DNA of 64,000 bases from Batillaria attramentaria (taxonomy: Eukaryota; Mollusca; Gastropoda; Batillariidae). The notes under the pieces were generated by a model that was not told the origin of the DNA, did no database searches, and worked only from the letters and a program-made list of their open reading frames with translations. The translations under genes and the position numbers were made by a program. Where the stretch lies: NCBI GenBank assembly GCA_018292915.2, contig JACVVK020000085.1:1746001-1810000 (forward strand), read 5' to 3'. Shown piece after piece: positions 43,720 to 54,591 of the stretch (position 1 is its first letter; each line of letters opens with the position of its first letter).

Positions 43720-45150
43720 GGTGGCAGTGCGTGCAACGTTACGTGGAGTAAGCCGGGTGAAATTCCCCGTATCTGTCATGCTATTGATCAATTGTGTACC
43801 TGGGCCCGCATGGAAAAGTCGGGGTTAGGGAGTTTAGCCCCGCGTTAGAGTCTAACCTCAAACTAAACTAGCTCTAGGGTTAAATTTTCTGTGTTTTTTT
43901 TTTTTTTTTTTTTTAAATCAGGAAGCGGGTACATTTCAGCAAGGTGCCTGTGCCGTTATAGAAGGATTTCTGTTTTTCTTTCTTCGCTTCCTTTTTTGTT
44001 TAATTTTTGGGGTTTCTTTTGTCCTAGTCTTGGTTAGGCCCGTAGCCGTGGGTTAAATTAACCTCCAGTTTTACATACGGGGCCCTGTTCAGTTCGTCTG
44101 AGTCTAAATTTAGTTCAATGTTTGATAGTGACAGACACCCCAGTAAACCCACTGCTAAGGAAAATGTAGTGGCTAATCATAAGTACTGATGAGAATTGGT
44201 GAAAAAGGGAGATAACAGCCAACCTGTTGCACAACGAGAACGACGGGTTCTAGTGTCGCATTTTTGCTTTTGACCGACAATCCCCGTTCACTTCTGACTG
44301 ACCATTTGCTCCCGCTCACTAAATGTCCCGCGTACCATTACGTACCAAACCGGTTGAACCGAAGATGCATACTGGTGAGACAGAAAGACATATTTTCATT
44401 GATAAAACTTCAAGTGGACGTCTGAAAATATCAGCTCATTGAACTTCTCTTCGTGATCCATACGTGTTACTCCGTTTTGTGGTCGATTTTGTACACAGCA
44501 CAAACTGTTTATTTTTCAAATATATATATATTTTTTAAAAAGAATATACCCTCCTTGTCAAACCAAATAGAAAGTCCCGATTGGGCGCCTCTGAGCACAG
44601 TCCTTCGTGTACCAAACCGTATCCTTTGAGGAGATAAGAAACACGACGATACAGTGGCCAACTACCCAATCCTGAACATGGAGGGAAACCCCTCAGTCGT
44701 CACAAAAATGGTATCGATCTCAAATCGGCAGTTATACGTTTGCATGGCCATGGTTACACTGGTCTTGTCAGTGAAAGCCTGTAGGAGGCTGATACACTGC
44801 TTTGCAGGGCACTCGGACAGACTCGTACAATCAAGAACAATAGCTGCATATCCACTCTGTGTAGTCCTTTTGGCTCCTAGAGAAGCATATTATATTAGGG
44901 CCTCAACAGCTCTCCTCCATCTCACTCTGTTTCAGCATATCCACTCTGCCTTCAATAAAGAAATCAGTTTTAGGCATAGTTAAGTTGGGTTTTGTTGTTG
45001 TTGTTGTTGTTGTTTTCCTTATTTTAAGTCGTGCTACTGTATAAACAGAAAGAAATTGCAAAGGCTGCAATTTGGCAATGTGTGACGAATCATCTTAATA
45101 ATCATTGATTATTACTATGATTTTTGTTGCTGTTGATTTTGGGGTGTGTG
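43720..45150 (+). repeat. Tandem segmental duplication, copy B
   Basis: See copy A. MITE M1 copy 4 is inserted here and absent from copy A, so that insertion post-dates the duplication. The open frame at 44654-44983 has no recognisable domain. Additional short relatives of the GGAGATGACAGCC block lie at 45337-45470 and 62852-63085. Confidence 0.7.
43803..44084 (+). mobile_element. MITE family M1, copy 4
   Basis: Same ends as copies 1-3 (GGCCCGCATGGAAAAG; TTTTACATACGGGGCC), flanked by CTG at 43800-43802 and 44085-44087. Confidence 0.9.
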
Positions 45151-46047
45151 TGTGTGTGTGTGTGTGACTGAGAGAGACAGAGTGTGTGTGTGCGTGTTTT
45201 GTGTGTATGTGCGTGTTTGTGTTGTTGCTAACGGTGACTGAACTGATGTGCGCGTAGGATGTGTGTGTGTGACGTGTATAAAGTATTGATCGGCTATCAG
45301 ATAACTTTAGGTTTAAAAAAGACAATCTCCCAAAAGGGAGATGACAGCCGACCCGCCATGCACCGGGGACATGACTTAATAGAAAGGTTTTTGGTTATAG
45401 TAGGTTTGTGAAGTCAGTCCCCGGCCACAACGAACCGTCCACCCGCTCCCGTTACAATTTCCTCTGAGCACTAATATATACGTGACTACACATATGAAAA
45501 TATTACTCAGGGTGGCCAGCAGTGCATACCTGTTTGTGCATTATTCCCTTGTGTGCTCGAGGCCATTGCTTTTAATAATATTGCACTCGTTAACGGACAT
45601 GTTGCTGCGTATTATCGTAATTTTTATTGTGTTCGTGGTCTCCGATGGTGCAGTGTTTCCTACTTTCTTTTCGTCCCAGACGTGCGACACGGCTTGTTGC
45701 TCGGTTGACGGATGTCTCGCCTTTACCTTGTGGACAGGCGTAAGCACGGGGGAACTCCTGGGCTTGTTTTACTGACACATTTATCATGTGTTATCATGTT
45801 AATCAGCTTGAGGCGTTTGTTTCGGTTTGCACTGTACGCTTACTCGTACCGTTGTGTCAGGTATTTATTTTTAAGTTTCTCTCTCCAACCTAGGGTGAAC
45901 TTACGTGTCCCCGAAATTAACGAAACAGCATAGTGCCCTACAGTTTGTGCCATATCGAACTGGACATGGACAACATACTCGAATTGACTATGGGAGGGTG
46001 TTCTAAACATTATTCAGACTGAAATCATTCTTGGCACACACAAAAAG
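45151..46047. other. Mostly non-coding stretch
   Basis: GT microsatellites lie at 45144-45165 and nearby. A partial relative of the segmental duplication is at 45337-45470. The candidate signal-peptide exon is listed separately. Confidence 0.5.
45599..45739 (+). CDS. Possible first exon of a secreted Cys-rich protein
   Basis: ATG at 45599 opens a frame with a hydrophobic stretch (LLRIIVIFIVFVV) and then a small-residue, cleavage-like DGA, resembling a signal peptide. It is followed by a Cys cluster (TCDTACCSVDGC). A donor-like GGC|GTAAGC follows at 45740. I find no partner exon downstream, so this could be chance. No family is recognised. Confidence 0.3.
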
Positions 46048-46465
46048 ACGTACTAAACGCAACGGTACACGCGCATTCTGTGCTTGTGATGTGGCTCAGT
46101 CACGGGGGTGAAACAAAATGAACGGGTGTTTTACCGGTACTATGCCGCTTTGCTCTTCAGTCAGCGAGTCGTTCCCTAGCCTTAGCAATGCATTTTCCCA
46201 AATTCAAAACGCTTTGGATTTTCAGTTGTCGGTGAGAACGATTGAAAGAGGCCGTTTACCACCAAGAGGCCGACGTGTACCAATACGTTACCACAATCTA
46301 AAGACGTGTGTATGCTCATATTCTAAAATAACGGCTTTACATAAGAGCAATCGTCGTCGATACTTTAAATGCGGCCGGTGTAGCACCAGAAAAACGCCCG
46401 TCCATTTTGTTTCACACCCGTGAGCCACCTCACAAGCACAGAATGCGCGGGTACCGTTAGTACGG

Positions 46466-46466
<1 letters not shown>
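46048..46466. mobile_element. Long-inverted-repeat transposon (non-autonomous)
   Basis: About 100 bp at each end are inverted copies. The left end has CGCGCATTCTGTGCTTGTGA, TGTGGCTCA, TGAAACAAAATG and ACGGGTGTTTT, mirrored at 46395-46466. The left arm has an additional CAGT at 46097-46100 that the right arm lacks. The 101-residue frame at 46118-46423 lies inside it and has no transposase motif. Long TIRs suggest a Mutator-like or fold-back element. The right end abuts a GT array. Confidence 0.85.

Positions 46467-46468
<2 letters not shown>

Positions 46469-46532
<64 letters not shown>
46469..46532. repeat. (GT)n microsatellite
   Basis: About 32 GT units, followed by poly-C and an A-rich tract. 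Confidence 0.97.
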
Positions 46533-46533
<1 letters not shown>

Positions 46534-47880
46534 CCCCCCCCCCCCCGCAAAAAAAAAAAAATTATAAAAAAATAAAATAAAAAATAATATGTTGGGAACA
46601 CTCTTCCGTGGTTACCCCCCTCCCCCCCCCCCCACACACACACACACTACCCCCTGCCCCTCCCCCCTCCCCTACCCCCTGAGGCTTGGCGTATTAAAAG
46701 CACCGGCCAGAAAGGGCGTATACACTCAGTAACGTACTCCTCCAACTGTCAGAGACAGAACCAGCAGAACAGTTACGAGTATAACGGACTAAGACTTGTA
46801 TCTCACGTTTGAAATGTCAACCATTTTGAGTTTGTGGTAAGTCAGTAATTGCCACCAAGTCGCCTGACACGTTCCGCGACAGACGGAAGTGCTTGTGCAC
46901 CTGTTTGTGTTAAATGTATGTATAGTAAAGCGTTTGAGTGTCTGTTGTAAAGATTTCACATCGTATTGTGAGCGTTTTCCGCGGCAGTCTGGTGTTGTCT
47001 GGTTGCGAACGATACCGACTGATGGGCGCGAGTGGTTATGTGCGTGTGTGAATGTGTACGGGAAGGTGTAAGGCAAGACTGGGTCGGCCGGTCCACCCGA
47101 TGGACAGACATCATAAAACAGGAAACGGTCCGTGGTAACACTGAACACATCATTTGTTGTTTATAATGTTGAACTGACACCCCATACCGGGGACGTGGAC
47201 TGGTTATTTCACTGAGTTCACTTTGACAGTGATTGTTCGGGTGTGAACCAGCCTACATAAAGCGCACGGTTACACGACTGCCAGTCTGCATGTTGCCGTA
47301 CTCGGCTGTCTGCTGGCGGGCAGCGTTTTTTTTTCCGCACACGCAGCCTGCGGCGTTGCAACGTTTGGGCAGTGATTGGTCAATTGGCTGTACGGGCTGC
47401 CTGTGGCTAGCTGGCTGCCAGGAAAAATAGGACGGCTTTCCGCGCCGGCACAGGTAAGGGGGATTTGCCAGCTGGCAGCCAGCGATTTATTCAGGGTTTC
47501 CTGCGTTTCCAGCCCTGCAAGTACCGATCCTGGCAACGTGTAGCAGCGGCCCTAAGATCAGTCAGTTCAGGTATCCACCCACAGAACAAGTAAACATTTG
47601 AAAATACAGTAACATGAACTAAGAAAAAGAGGATCGGTGCACATACTTGTCAATAATAGTAATGGAAAGTACGCGCGCACCGAATCCACGAACAACACAA
47701 GGGAAGTAAGAAGTCTGTGATATTTTTACACGGCTACCGGATTACCTCTCTTTATCGTGGGCATCCCCGTCACGTGTCAGTAACGCGGGTATTGTCCTCA
47801 TCGCCGGCTATACAGCAAGCTTGCAGCTTACTTTCAGGTGAGTGTACTCTAGAGATTTCTAGAAACGTTCATAATACATT
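46533..47880. other. Non-coding stretch
   Basis: C-rich runs at 46616-46680. No gene is supported; the frames at 46789-47148 and 47233-47430 have no known domain. Confidence 0.5.
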
Positions 47881-48960
47881 CTGACCTAAACAAGAGAATG
47901 TCAAGTTGGTTAATGCGAGATAGCACTCAGTACTCAGTGATATAGTGACTGAGGCCGGATCACTCAGTACTGAGACACTCATACGAGTACTCCCAATGAA
48001 ACCGCACTTAGTGTCACTCAGTGGTGCCCGAAGCGCCTGAGTCAGAATGTACAACGCCCGGCAGTTACTTGGGTGAGAGAGAATTTCACATCAGTTCAAG
48101 CCAAACACGCCTGCCAGAAACAATTTGTCCTTAAGGGCTAAAAGCCATAGGACGTCAGTAAAGCAAGCTAAGTTCGGCCCCAGACTGAGTCGGTGCAGCG
48201 CGACTGAAACCAAAAGGCGGTTAAACGTGATAGGTGATGGGAAAGTACTACTGACTGGACGCGGCGTCAGTCGTTAATACTGACTGAATAAGTGCGGGTA
48301 TGTTCCTCAGTGTTAGACTTTACTTAAGGCCATGCCGGTCAGTTTGGCGACTGAGACGAACTGCACCAACGACTCGAGCTGTCATATCAGTCCACTCAGT
48401 ATTGCCGTACACATGGGGGTTGACTGAATTCGCCGGGTCACGGGTCTGCCGATACTGAACCCGAATCGAGGGGCATCCCGCCCCCCGCATCCTCCCTCGT
48501 CCGTCCCCCCTCCCTACACACACTGACACACACTCAGTGACACAACGCACACGACTGACCCGGCACCGTGACACACAGAGCACCCACCGTCAGTCACACC
48601 CATATACGCACCCGCACACCCATCCACCCACCCACGCTGACTGACACACAGTGACTCTGTGACACACGGCGGAGAGGGAGAACTCAGTGAACTGAGAGAG
48701 AGAGAGAGACTGACAGAGAGTGTGTGTGAGTGTGTGTGTGTGTGTGTGTGTGTAACATCAGTGATTAGCTTGTCGCGCCGGCTCCACAGCGGATACGTCT
48801 GAACGGATTTTCTCTCAGTTTCGGTAGTTCGCTGCGCCACGGTAAGCGCGTCAGTAAACTAGGGCGTTCAGTTGACAGGCCGTGCTGTTTCAGTATTTAG
48901 GCCGATAACCTACGTAGGCGGCGGGTGTCAGTGACAGTCATACACTGAAGCGATGGCGTG
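47881..48960. other. TCAGT/ACTGA-dense non-coding block
   Basis: By eye I count about 36 TCAGT or ACTGA words in about 1.08 kb, against roughly 2 expected by chance. They are dispersed singly and in pairs, not in a tandem array, and occur in both orientations. A copy of a short repeat (TTAAGGGCTAAAAGCCATAG) lies at 48130-48149, with its relative at 53693-53712. A GT microsatellite is at 48718-48752. Confidence 0.8.
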
Positions 48961-49850
48961 ACACAGTTTTTGAAGGGCCGCTGAGATCTGTGTAATTGTT
49001 GTCATTGGCTCACGGTCACCATGACAATGAATGACGTGAGAGTGTGCGAGAGAATAGCGGATGGGTGAGCGAGTGCATGTGTGTGTGCTTGTGTGTGTGT
49101 TCCACAACTGGATTAAATCCAAGCATCCCGTCGATACCTGTTCAGCCTGGTACAGTAGCGTGCATGTCGTTAGTCGTATTCGTTGCCTGCATGGTGTGAG
49201 TGCGTGAGTATGCGTGGATGGTTGACTGATTGCATGGGTTGCCATGCACCGCCTCAGTCGCCATACACTACATCCTGACAGTAGCAACAAATGATAACCT
49301 TGTAGTCACCGGCGAGACGACTACATAATCGAGACTTACAATCAGAGAGATTGGCTGTGTGTTGTAGCTGCCGACATGTGCAATACGCGTTGACCATGTT
49401 GCGCAAACTCCGAGCAGACTGTTATTGCAAATGCGTCTCCGTGACCAAAACACAAAACATTCGGATAAATCAAATTGGTACCAATTTCATTGTGTGTGCA
49501 CATCAGTTTTTTGTTGTTGTTGGTGGTGTTTGTTTGTTTGTTTGTTTTGTTTGTGTTGGTGTTGTTTTTTTATGTTCTTCTTCTGTTTTGTTTGTTTTTG
49601 TTTTTTGTTGTATTTTGGTTGTTTTTTCTTTTCTTTTGTTGTGGTTGTTGTTTTGTGGGGGGGGGGGGGGTGTTTGTTTTGTTTTTGGTTTTTTGTTTGT
49701 TGTTGTTTGTTTGTTTGTTTGTTGCTCTCTTTTTTTTCTTTTTCTTTTTTTTTTGGGGGGGGGGGGGTTGATTGGTTGGGTTTTGTTTGTTTGTTTGTTG
49801 TTTGTTTTCCTCTTCTTCTTCTTCTTCCTCCTCGTCTTCTTCTTCTTCAG
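48961..49850 (+). other. Upstream region / 5' UTR intron of gene 1
   Basis: 49505-49840 is almost pure T/G (TTTG units) with two G runs, then a CTT-rich polypyrimidine tract ending TTCTTCTTCAG at 49850. This is a strong 3' splice site 10 bp before the ATG, so a non-coding first exon must lie further upstream. I cannot locate it. Confidence 0.6.
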
Positions 49851-49860
49851 AACAAGGAAC

Positions 49861-51585
49861 ATGGCCGCTGCACCAAGGTCACATGATCAACTGACTAAGT
49901 GCTCAGTCTGCGGCTGTTTCGTCCGGATTTCCACCACCTTACCCTGCAAACACAACCTTTGTATGAAGTGTGTGAGTAAAATGACCAAAGGCAAAGGCAA
50001 GAAAGCTAACCCTGCCTGTCCCCACTGTCCTAAAGACCAGCGGCAGGGGCAGACAATCGACGAGCTGGCGGAGACACTGGGAAGGGATCTCATTCTTGAA
50101 GACCTGGTCACCGAGCAACATAGAAAGCAAGGTCCCCCTTTCATTTTTTGTTTAAACTCTTAATACGTATGACAGGCATAATAACAACATGTGGAAAACT
50201 TGTCTTTGAATGCGCTTAATCCGTGCATCAGAATCAGTTATTTTGGTCACAGTATAGTAGGGCAACCGAGATAGCCGAATGGTAGAGTGTTGGACTCTCA
50301 ATTCTCGGGTCATGGGTTCGAACCCCGATTGGGGCCACATATTTGTACTGGCCTTTTTCTCGTTGCCCCGTCTTTGGTATCACCGTTACGTGTTGGAAAA
50401 AACAAAAAAACAAAAAAAAAACCGTTAAACTCCGAAACACCCTGGGTCACAATATAACAACTGAAACTATTGTGGTGACTCTTGCCGGCATGTATGTAGC
50501 TCCAGACGACGTTATTTGATGATGTTCGGCATTTTGGAGTTTCTCTGTAACTGTTGCAGAAAAGACATTAACATCAGCTTCGAAACCACTGACTGTGACC
50601 AACCGACCGGCAGTTTTCTTCGACTTGGAAACCACAGGACTTGGTACGTCCTGTCTGAGAAACATAGTGTAGACAAAGACAAGACCTTAGCAAACTTTTT
50701 TCTCCCCCCCCCCCCCTTTTGGGGGGGGGTGGGGGAGGGTGTAAGCAGAACCGCTTCGTGTGGTGTTTTGATCCAGGGGACTCGGGGTGTGTGTTTTGGA
50801 AATCACACGTCTAAATTTCATTTTATCTGCAGACATTTGTTCATCAGAAAGGCAGACAGACAGACGATGACAGCAACTGATGTGAATAAATGCCGAATTT
50901 GTTTAATACTAGAGGAATGATATCGCAACACAAGTTTAATAATTATACTGTGTCAGTTCTTCACTGTCTTGGTTTGGTGAGGATATTATTGGTGGTGCAG
51001 CTACTGGTGAGTACAAGTTAAATTAAATATTCCGTATTCTTTTCAGGGCATCACTGTCACATCACCCAAATCGGAGCTGTGGGACCTACCGGCAGTTATT
51101 CCACTTTCGTGCGGCCCAAAAAGGAAATAGAAGAACCCGCGCAGAAAGTCACTGGCATCACCTACGACACGAAAAAGTGTCAGATGTGCCACCGTGGAGC
51201 ACCCGTTCTATCTCTACCACTGAAAGAAGCCCTGGAGAGGTTTCTGGATTTCCTTGGCGCTGAGCCTGTGGTTCTGTTTGGCCACAACTGCAAACGTTTC
51301 GACTGCCCTGTTCTCTTCAACGCGGCCAAAGCTTGCGGACGCTTGGAAGACTTGCAGAAGAAGGTGGCAGGGTTTGTAGACACTTTGCCCTTGTTCAGAG
51401 AGGGACACAGAGGCTTGAAGAGTTACAAGCAAGAACTCTTGTACGAGCATTACTTCCAAGAAAGCTATTCTTCGCACGATGCTGCAGCAGATGCCCTGGC
51501 CCTCGAGAGGCTGGTGAAGGCTGCCGGATTCAGCACGGAGTTGACTGAGAAGAATTTATTCTGTTTTGAAGACATTCGCGTGTAG
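49861..51585 (+). CDS. RING finger-DEDDh 3'-5' exonuclease fusion protein
   Basis: Three coding exons: 49861-50131, 50560-50643 and 51047-51585 (894 nt, 297 residues). Both introns are phase 1 with GT-AG ends, and the frame joins perfectly. A C3HC4 RING finger uses C14, C17, C29, H31, C34, C37, C53 and C56, followed by GQTIDELAETLGRDLIL, which is nearly identical in gene 2. Exons 2-3 form a complete DEDDh nuclease: FFDLETTGL (D112, E114) split by intron 2, then HITQIGAV, then GHNCKRFDCP (D204), then HDAAAD (H262, D267). Expected roles are an E3 ubiquitin ligase and a magnesium-dependent 3'-5' exonuclease. Among known families the nearest layout is PML (TRIM19) isoform I, which pairs RBCC with a C-terminal DEDDh-like domain. 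Here B-box and coiled coil are missing. AATAAA at 52520-52525 is a candidate polyadenylation signal. Exon joins are predicted, not confirmed. Confidence 0.85.
50257..50444 (+). mobile_element. SINE S1, copy 11, in gene 1 intron 1
   Basis: Sense orientation, with GATAGCCGAATGGTAGAG and a GGGTTCGAACCC B-box (the best B-box of the family). An A-rich insertion (50398-50420) interrupts the tail between GTTGGAAAA and CGTTAAAC. It is flanked by GGTCACAGTATA (50245-50256) and GGTCACAATATA (50445-50456). Confidence 0.93.
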
Positions 51586-52691
51586 GACTGATAATTATTT
51601 TAAAGTGCATTTTCTTGCTCTTTGTGTGATATAGCACCTCTATCAGTGTTTTCTTATAGGCCATTAGGCTAGTCATCATTTACACCTTTGTCATGTTTGT
51701 AATTATGGATGGAATACTGTATGTACGTCAGTATGTGTGTATTATTTTGTCATGTGTGTGTCACCTACATCCTGTTTGTTATGATGCATAGAAAATTGTG
51801 TGTGTGTGCATCATATATGTGTCTGTGTATGTGTATATGCATGTATGTGTATACGAGTATGTATGTATGGAACGTCATTGTAAAGGCACCCACATCTCCA
51901 ACAGGAGGTTTTGCGCCAGACATTATTATTATTATTATTCAAAGTAAATGTGATCAGCCCTTCCACCTTGACAGGAACTAACTGTTTCAGGATGTACCGT
52001 CTCTCCAATTTTTTTTATACACTCGTGTTTTTTTTAAACATTGTAATTTTTTATGTTTTATGTATTTGTTCTAGACTGTGAGATAAGAAACTTGTATATA
52101 TGCCTAGTTCATTGACCACTGTTTATATGCATTGGGAGCCTGGACCACAAAAATCGCCCATTTGACATCTCCAACTTGTTTTTATACACCCTTGTTTTTA
52201 TTGTGATCTTTTATGTTTTATATACATGTATATACATAAGCTGCCCTTTGAGCTGTATACTCGATGTACAAAGAAGTGAAACGCGTTTATTATTTAGACC
52301 GGATAGATTTTTTATATGTATATGTATTTACACCTTGTTTTATTATCTTCCTTTTTATTTTAGCCTGGCAAAGAAGGACCTGGATTAGCCGTGAAATAGT
52401 CTTTGTTGCTTGCGCGGCGTTATAAAACTAACTAACTAACTGTATGATTAGTCACTTTACCACTACATGTACTTGTATGCATTGAGGGCCGGGACCACAA
52501 ACGTTCCCTCAACTGGATAAATAAAGTTTAAAATCTCCTTATCTATTCAAGTCCATTTCATGCGGCCAGGTCAGGCTGATCACAAACAAACACAATCAAC
52601 ACAACCGTACCAAGCGGAAAGCAAACCATTCGAACCTGATACACATCCCTGTGTTATCACAGTCCCATGGTCAGTCCACTGACACACTTAA
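51586..52691. other. Gene 1 3' UTR and downstream repeats
   Basis: 51586-52525 is T-rich and ends with AATAAA (52520-52525), so it may be the 3' UTR. It contains an ATT run at 51924-51940. A SINE-like tail TAGCCGTGAAATAGT, GCGCGGCGTTATAAAACTAA and ACTAACTAACTG lies at 52386-52443. Confidence 0.5.
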
Positions 52692-52928
52692 CGATCTAAG
52701 CTCCCAGCAAAAAAGCTTTCCGAAGTGTGAAAACCTTTTACAGAGTCGACCGTGCAAGCACAGTCAACTCTGTCACAGCTGCAGAGTTTTCAGCGTCCCG
52801 CCTGAAACCCCAATAAAAGCAAAGGGCAGCCTCATTTCACAGCTCAGTTTGCGTTTGACACTGAGCGAGAAAGATCGTGCAGCACTAAACATTCACTAGA
52901 CACTGTAGCGATGTGTCTCGCTCACTTA
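52692..52928 (+). mobile_element. Fold-back repeat family F1, copy 2
   Basis: Aligns with 27925-28160 (AAGCTTTCCGAAGTGTGAAAA and onward through GATCGTGCAGCACT). The right inverted arm present in copy 1 is missing, so this is a truncated copy. Confidence 0.75.
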
Positions 52929-54591
52929 TAGATATTGTAACTAAAATCGGCTCAAGTATCCAGTTTGAACTTAAAAATTAAGTATTAAAAATTGTAAATG
53001 GCTATTTGTTTGTGTTTGGTTTGTTTCCTGGTCTTGTTTCAAACGACCTATTGTCCCCATCCCATGCCCACCCCCCCTCTCACCAGTTTCCAGTCCATCG
53101 ACACGTCATGCGAAACGTACTCGGTGTACAGAAGACGTCGATGGCACAAAGTAAGCGGAATCAAGGAATTGATGGAAATACTCACCACGACTGGAGTGGG
53201 ATGTTTGATACTACGCAATACGATACGACAATTCCAGAACTGAAGTCAGGCGCAGTGCAGGGGAGTTAATTGAATACTATAGGTGCGTATCACCGATCGG
53301 ATTATCTCTCTTTCATTTTCCTTCTCTCTGTCAACCCTGTTCCGGGTCCGTCGCTTCTTTAGGTCCCTACGGCGACGCCCAAATTGCGCTAACTGAGACC
53401 GAGTCGAGCTAAATGATACATAAGAAGGAAAAAACAAAAAAAACAAAAATACTCAGTGACAAGGAAAGTGGACACTTGCGAACAACTTTGAGGTCCCCGT
53501 GTTATTTCAGAGTGTGCACACTGAGAAGCGGTGAAAACTGTCGCATTCACCATCCAGCACAGTACATTTTCAGCCTCTTTAGAGATTATTGCCTGCATGA
53601 GTTGTCATAAAGGGCCAACGTGAAAAGACAAAACAACCAAAGACACTCGCCCAGCCAAGCAGCCAAAGACACATGCCAAGAACAACTTGTCCTTAAGGGC
53701 CAAAAGCCATAGGACGTAAAGCAAGCTAATGATGATGACAAAACAATACACACAGATTTTTTATTTAAAGAGTAATTTTAGCCAATAACAGGGGAATAAG
53801 ACAAAAGAGGATGGTGACGCTATAGTGACAGGGACACTGGTGAGCTTCCACCATGACACAGGTAGGGCTGTGTACAATGTGTCAGTCCCTTGTCACCATG
53901 TGTCTGCCCACACGTCACCATGAGCCTCACTGATACTGATACTGATGTCTGGACTACATTTACTTATATGCACAATCGATCTGAATATGGTTAGTTTTAG
54001 GTGGGGAACATCTAAATATGACAATAGTGCCGACCGCAGCTGTATTTTGCAGTGCAGCCAGCGAGACTCACGATATTTTCTTTATATTGTGGTATCAGCG
54101 AGTTGTCGTAGTTAGTTTCTCATCATCCAGCAACAAATTCGGACAAAAGAAACAAAAAACATGATGATTATGCCTGGGAGCAAAGGCAGTTACTGGACGC
54201 CTCTAAATTCGGTAAAACGAAATCCCGATTGCGTCATTACGCTTCACAGGGTTATCGGATCGTATCACATGACATGACCGGTACAGGCATTCGATGAAGG
54301 CCTTTGTGGACTGACCTCGCTTAGTCTGGTTTGATAATGATTGGTGTTTTTCGTTTCGGTTTTATAATAATAATAATAACTTATAAGGCGCCTGTACATG
54401 TAAATGACACAGGCTCTAAGCGCCGTACATCATAACTACATACACCGCACAGTAAACAACTTTCATACACATGCACAGACACACAGGGAACATTTAAACA
54501 AGAACTCCCAACAAGCAGGCTGATACGGTGTGGAAGGGCAGGGTAGATCAGTTATCAGTTTTATTTTATTTTATTTTATTTTATATTTGTA
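52929..54591. other. Non-coding stretch
   Basis: No gene is supported. A short repeat TTAAGGGCCAAAAGCCATAG at 53693-53712 pairs with 48130-48149. An R1-like piece (AATAATAATAATAACTTATA, then GGCGCC) is at 54366-54440 and a TTTTA run at 54560-54585. Confidence 0.5.

Noticed and set aside
44654..44983. 109-residue protein
   Set aside because: Lies in duplication copy B but the frame is not kept in copy A; no domain.
46118..46423. 101-residue protein gene
   Set aside because: Both ends lie in inverted arms of the same transposon and no transposase motif is seen.
48156..48159. CAGT insertions as Tc1/mariner excision footprints
   Set aside because: Those leave TA-CAG-TA at TA targets; here only two of six sites contain TA and the scar is 4 bp, not 5 bp.
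49351..50163. 270-residue protein starting at 49351
   Set aside because: The first 170 codons are T/G-rich intron ahead of a strong splice acceptor; only the part from 49861 is coding.
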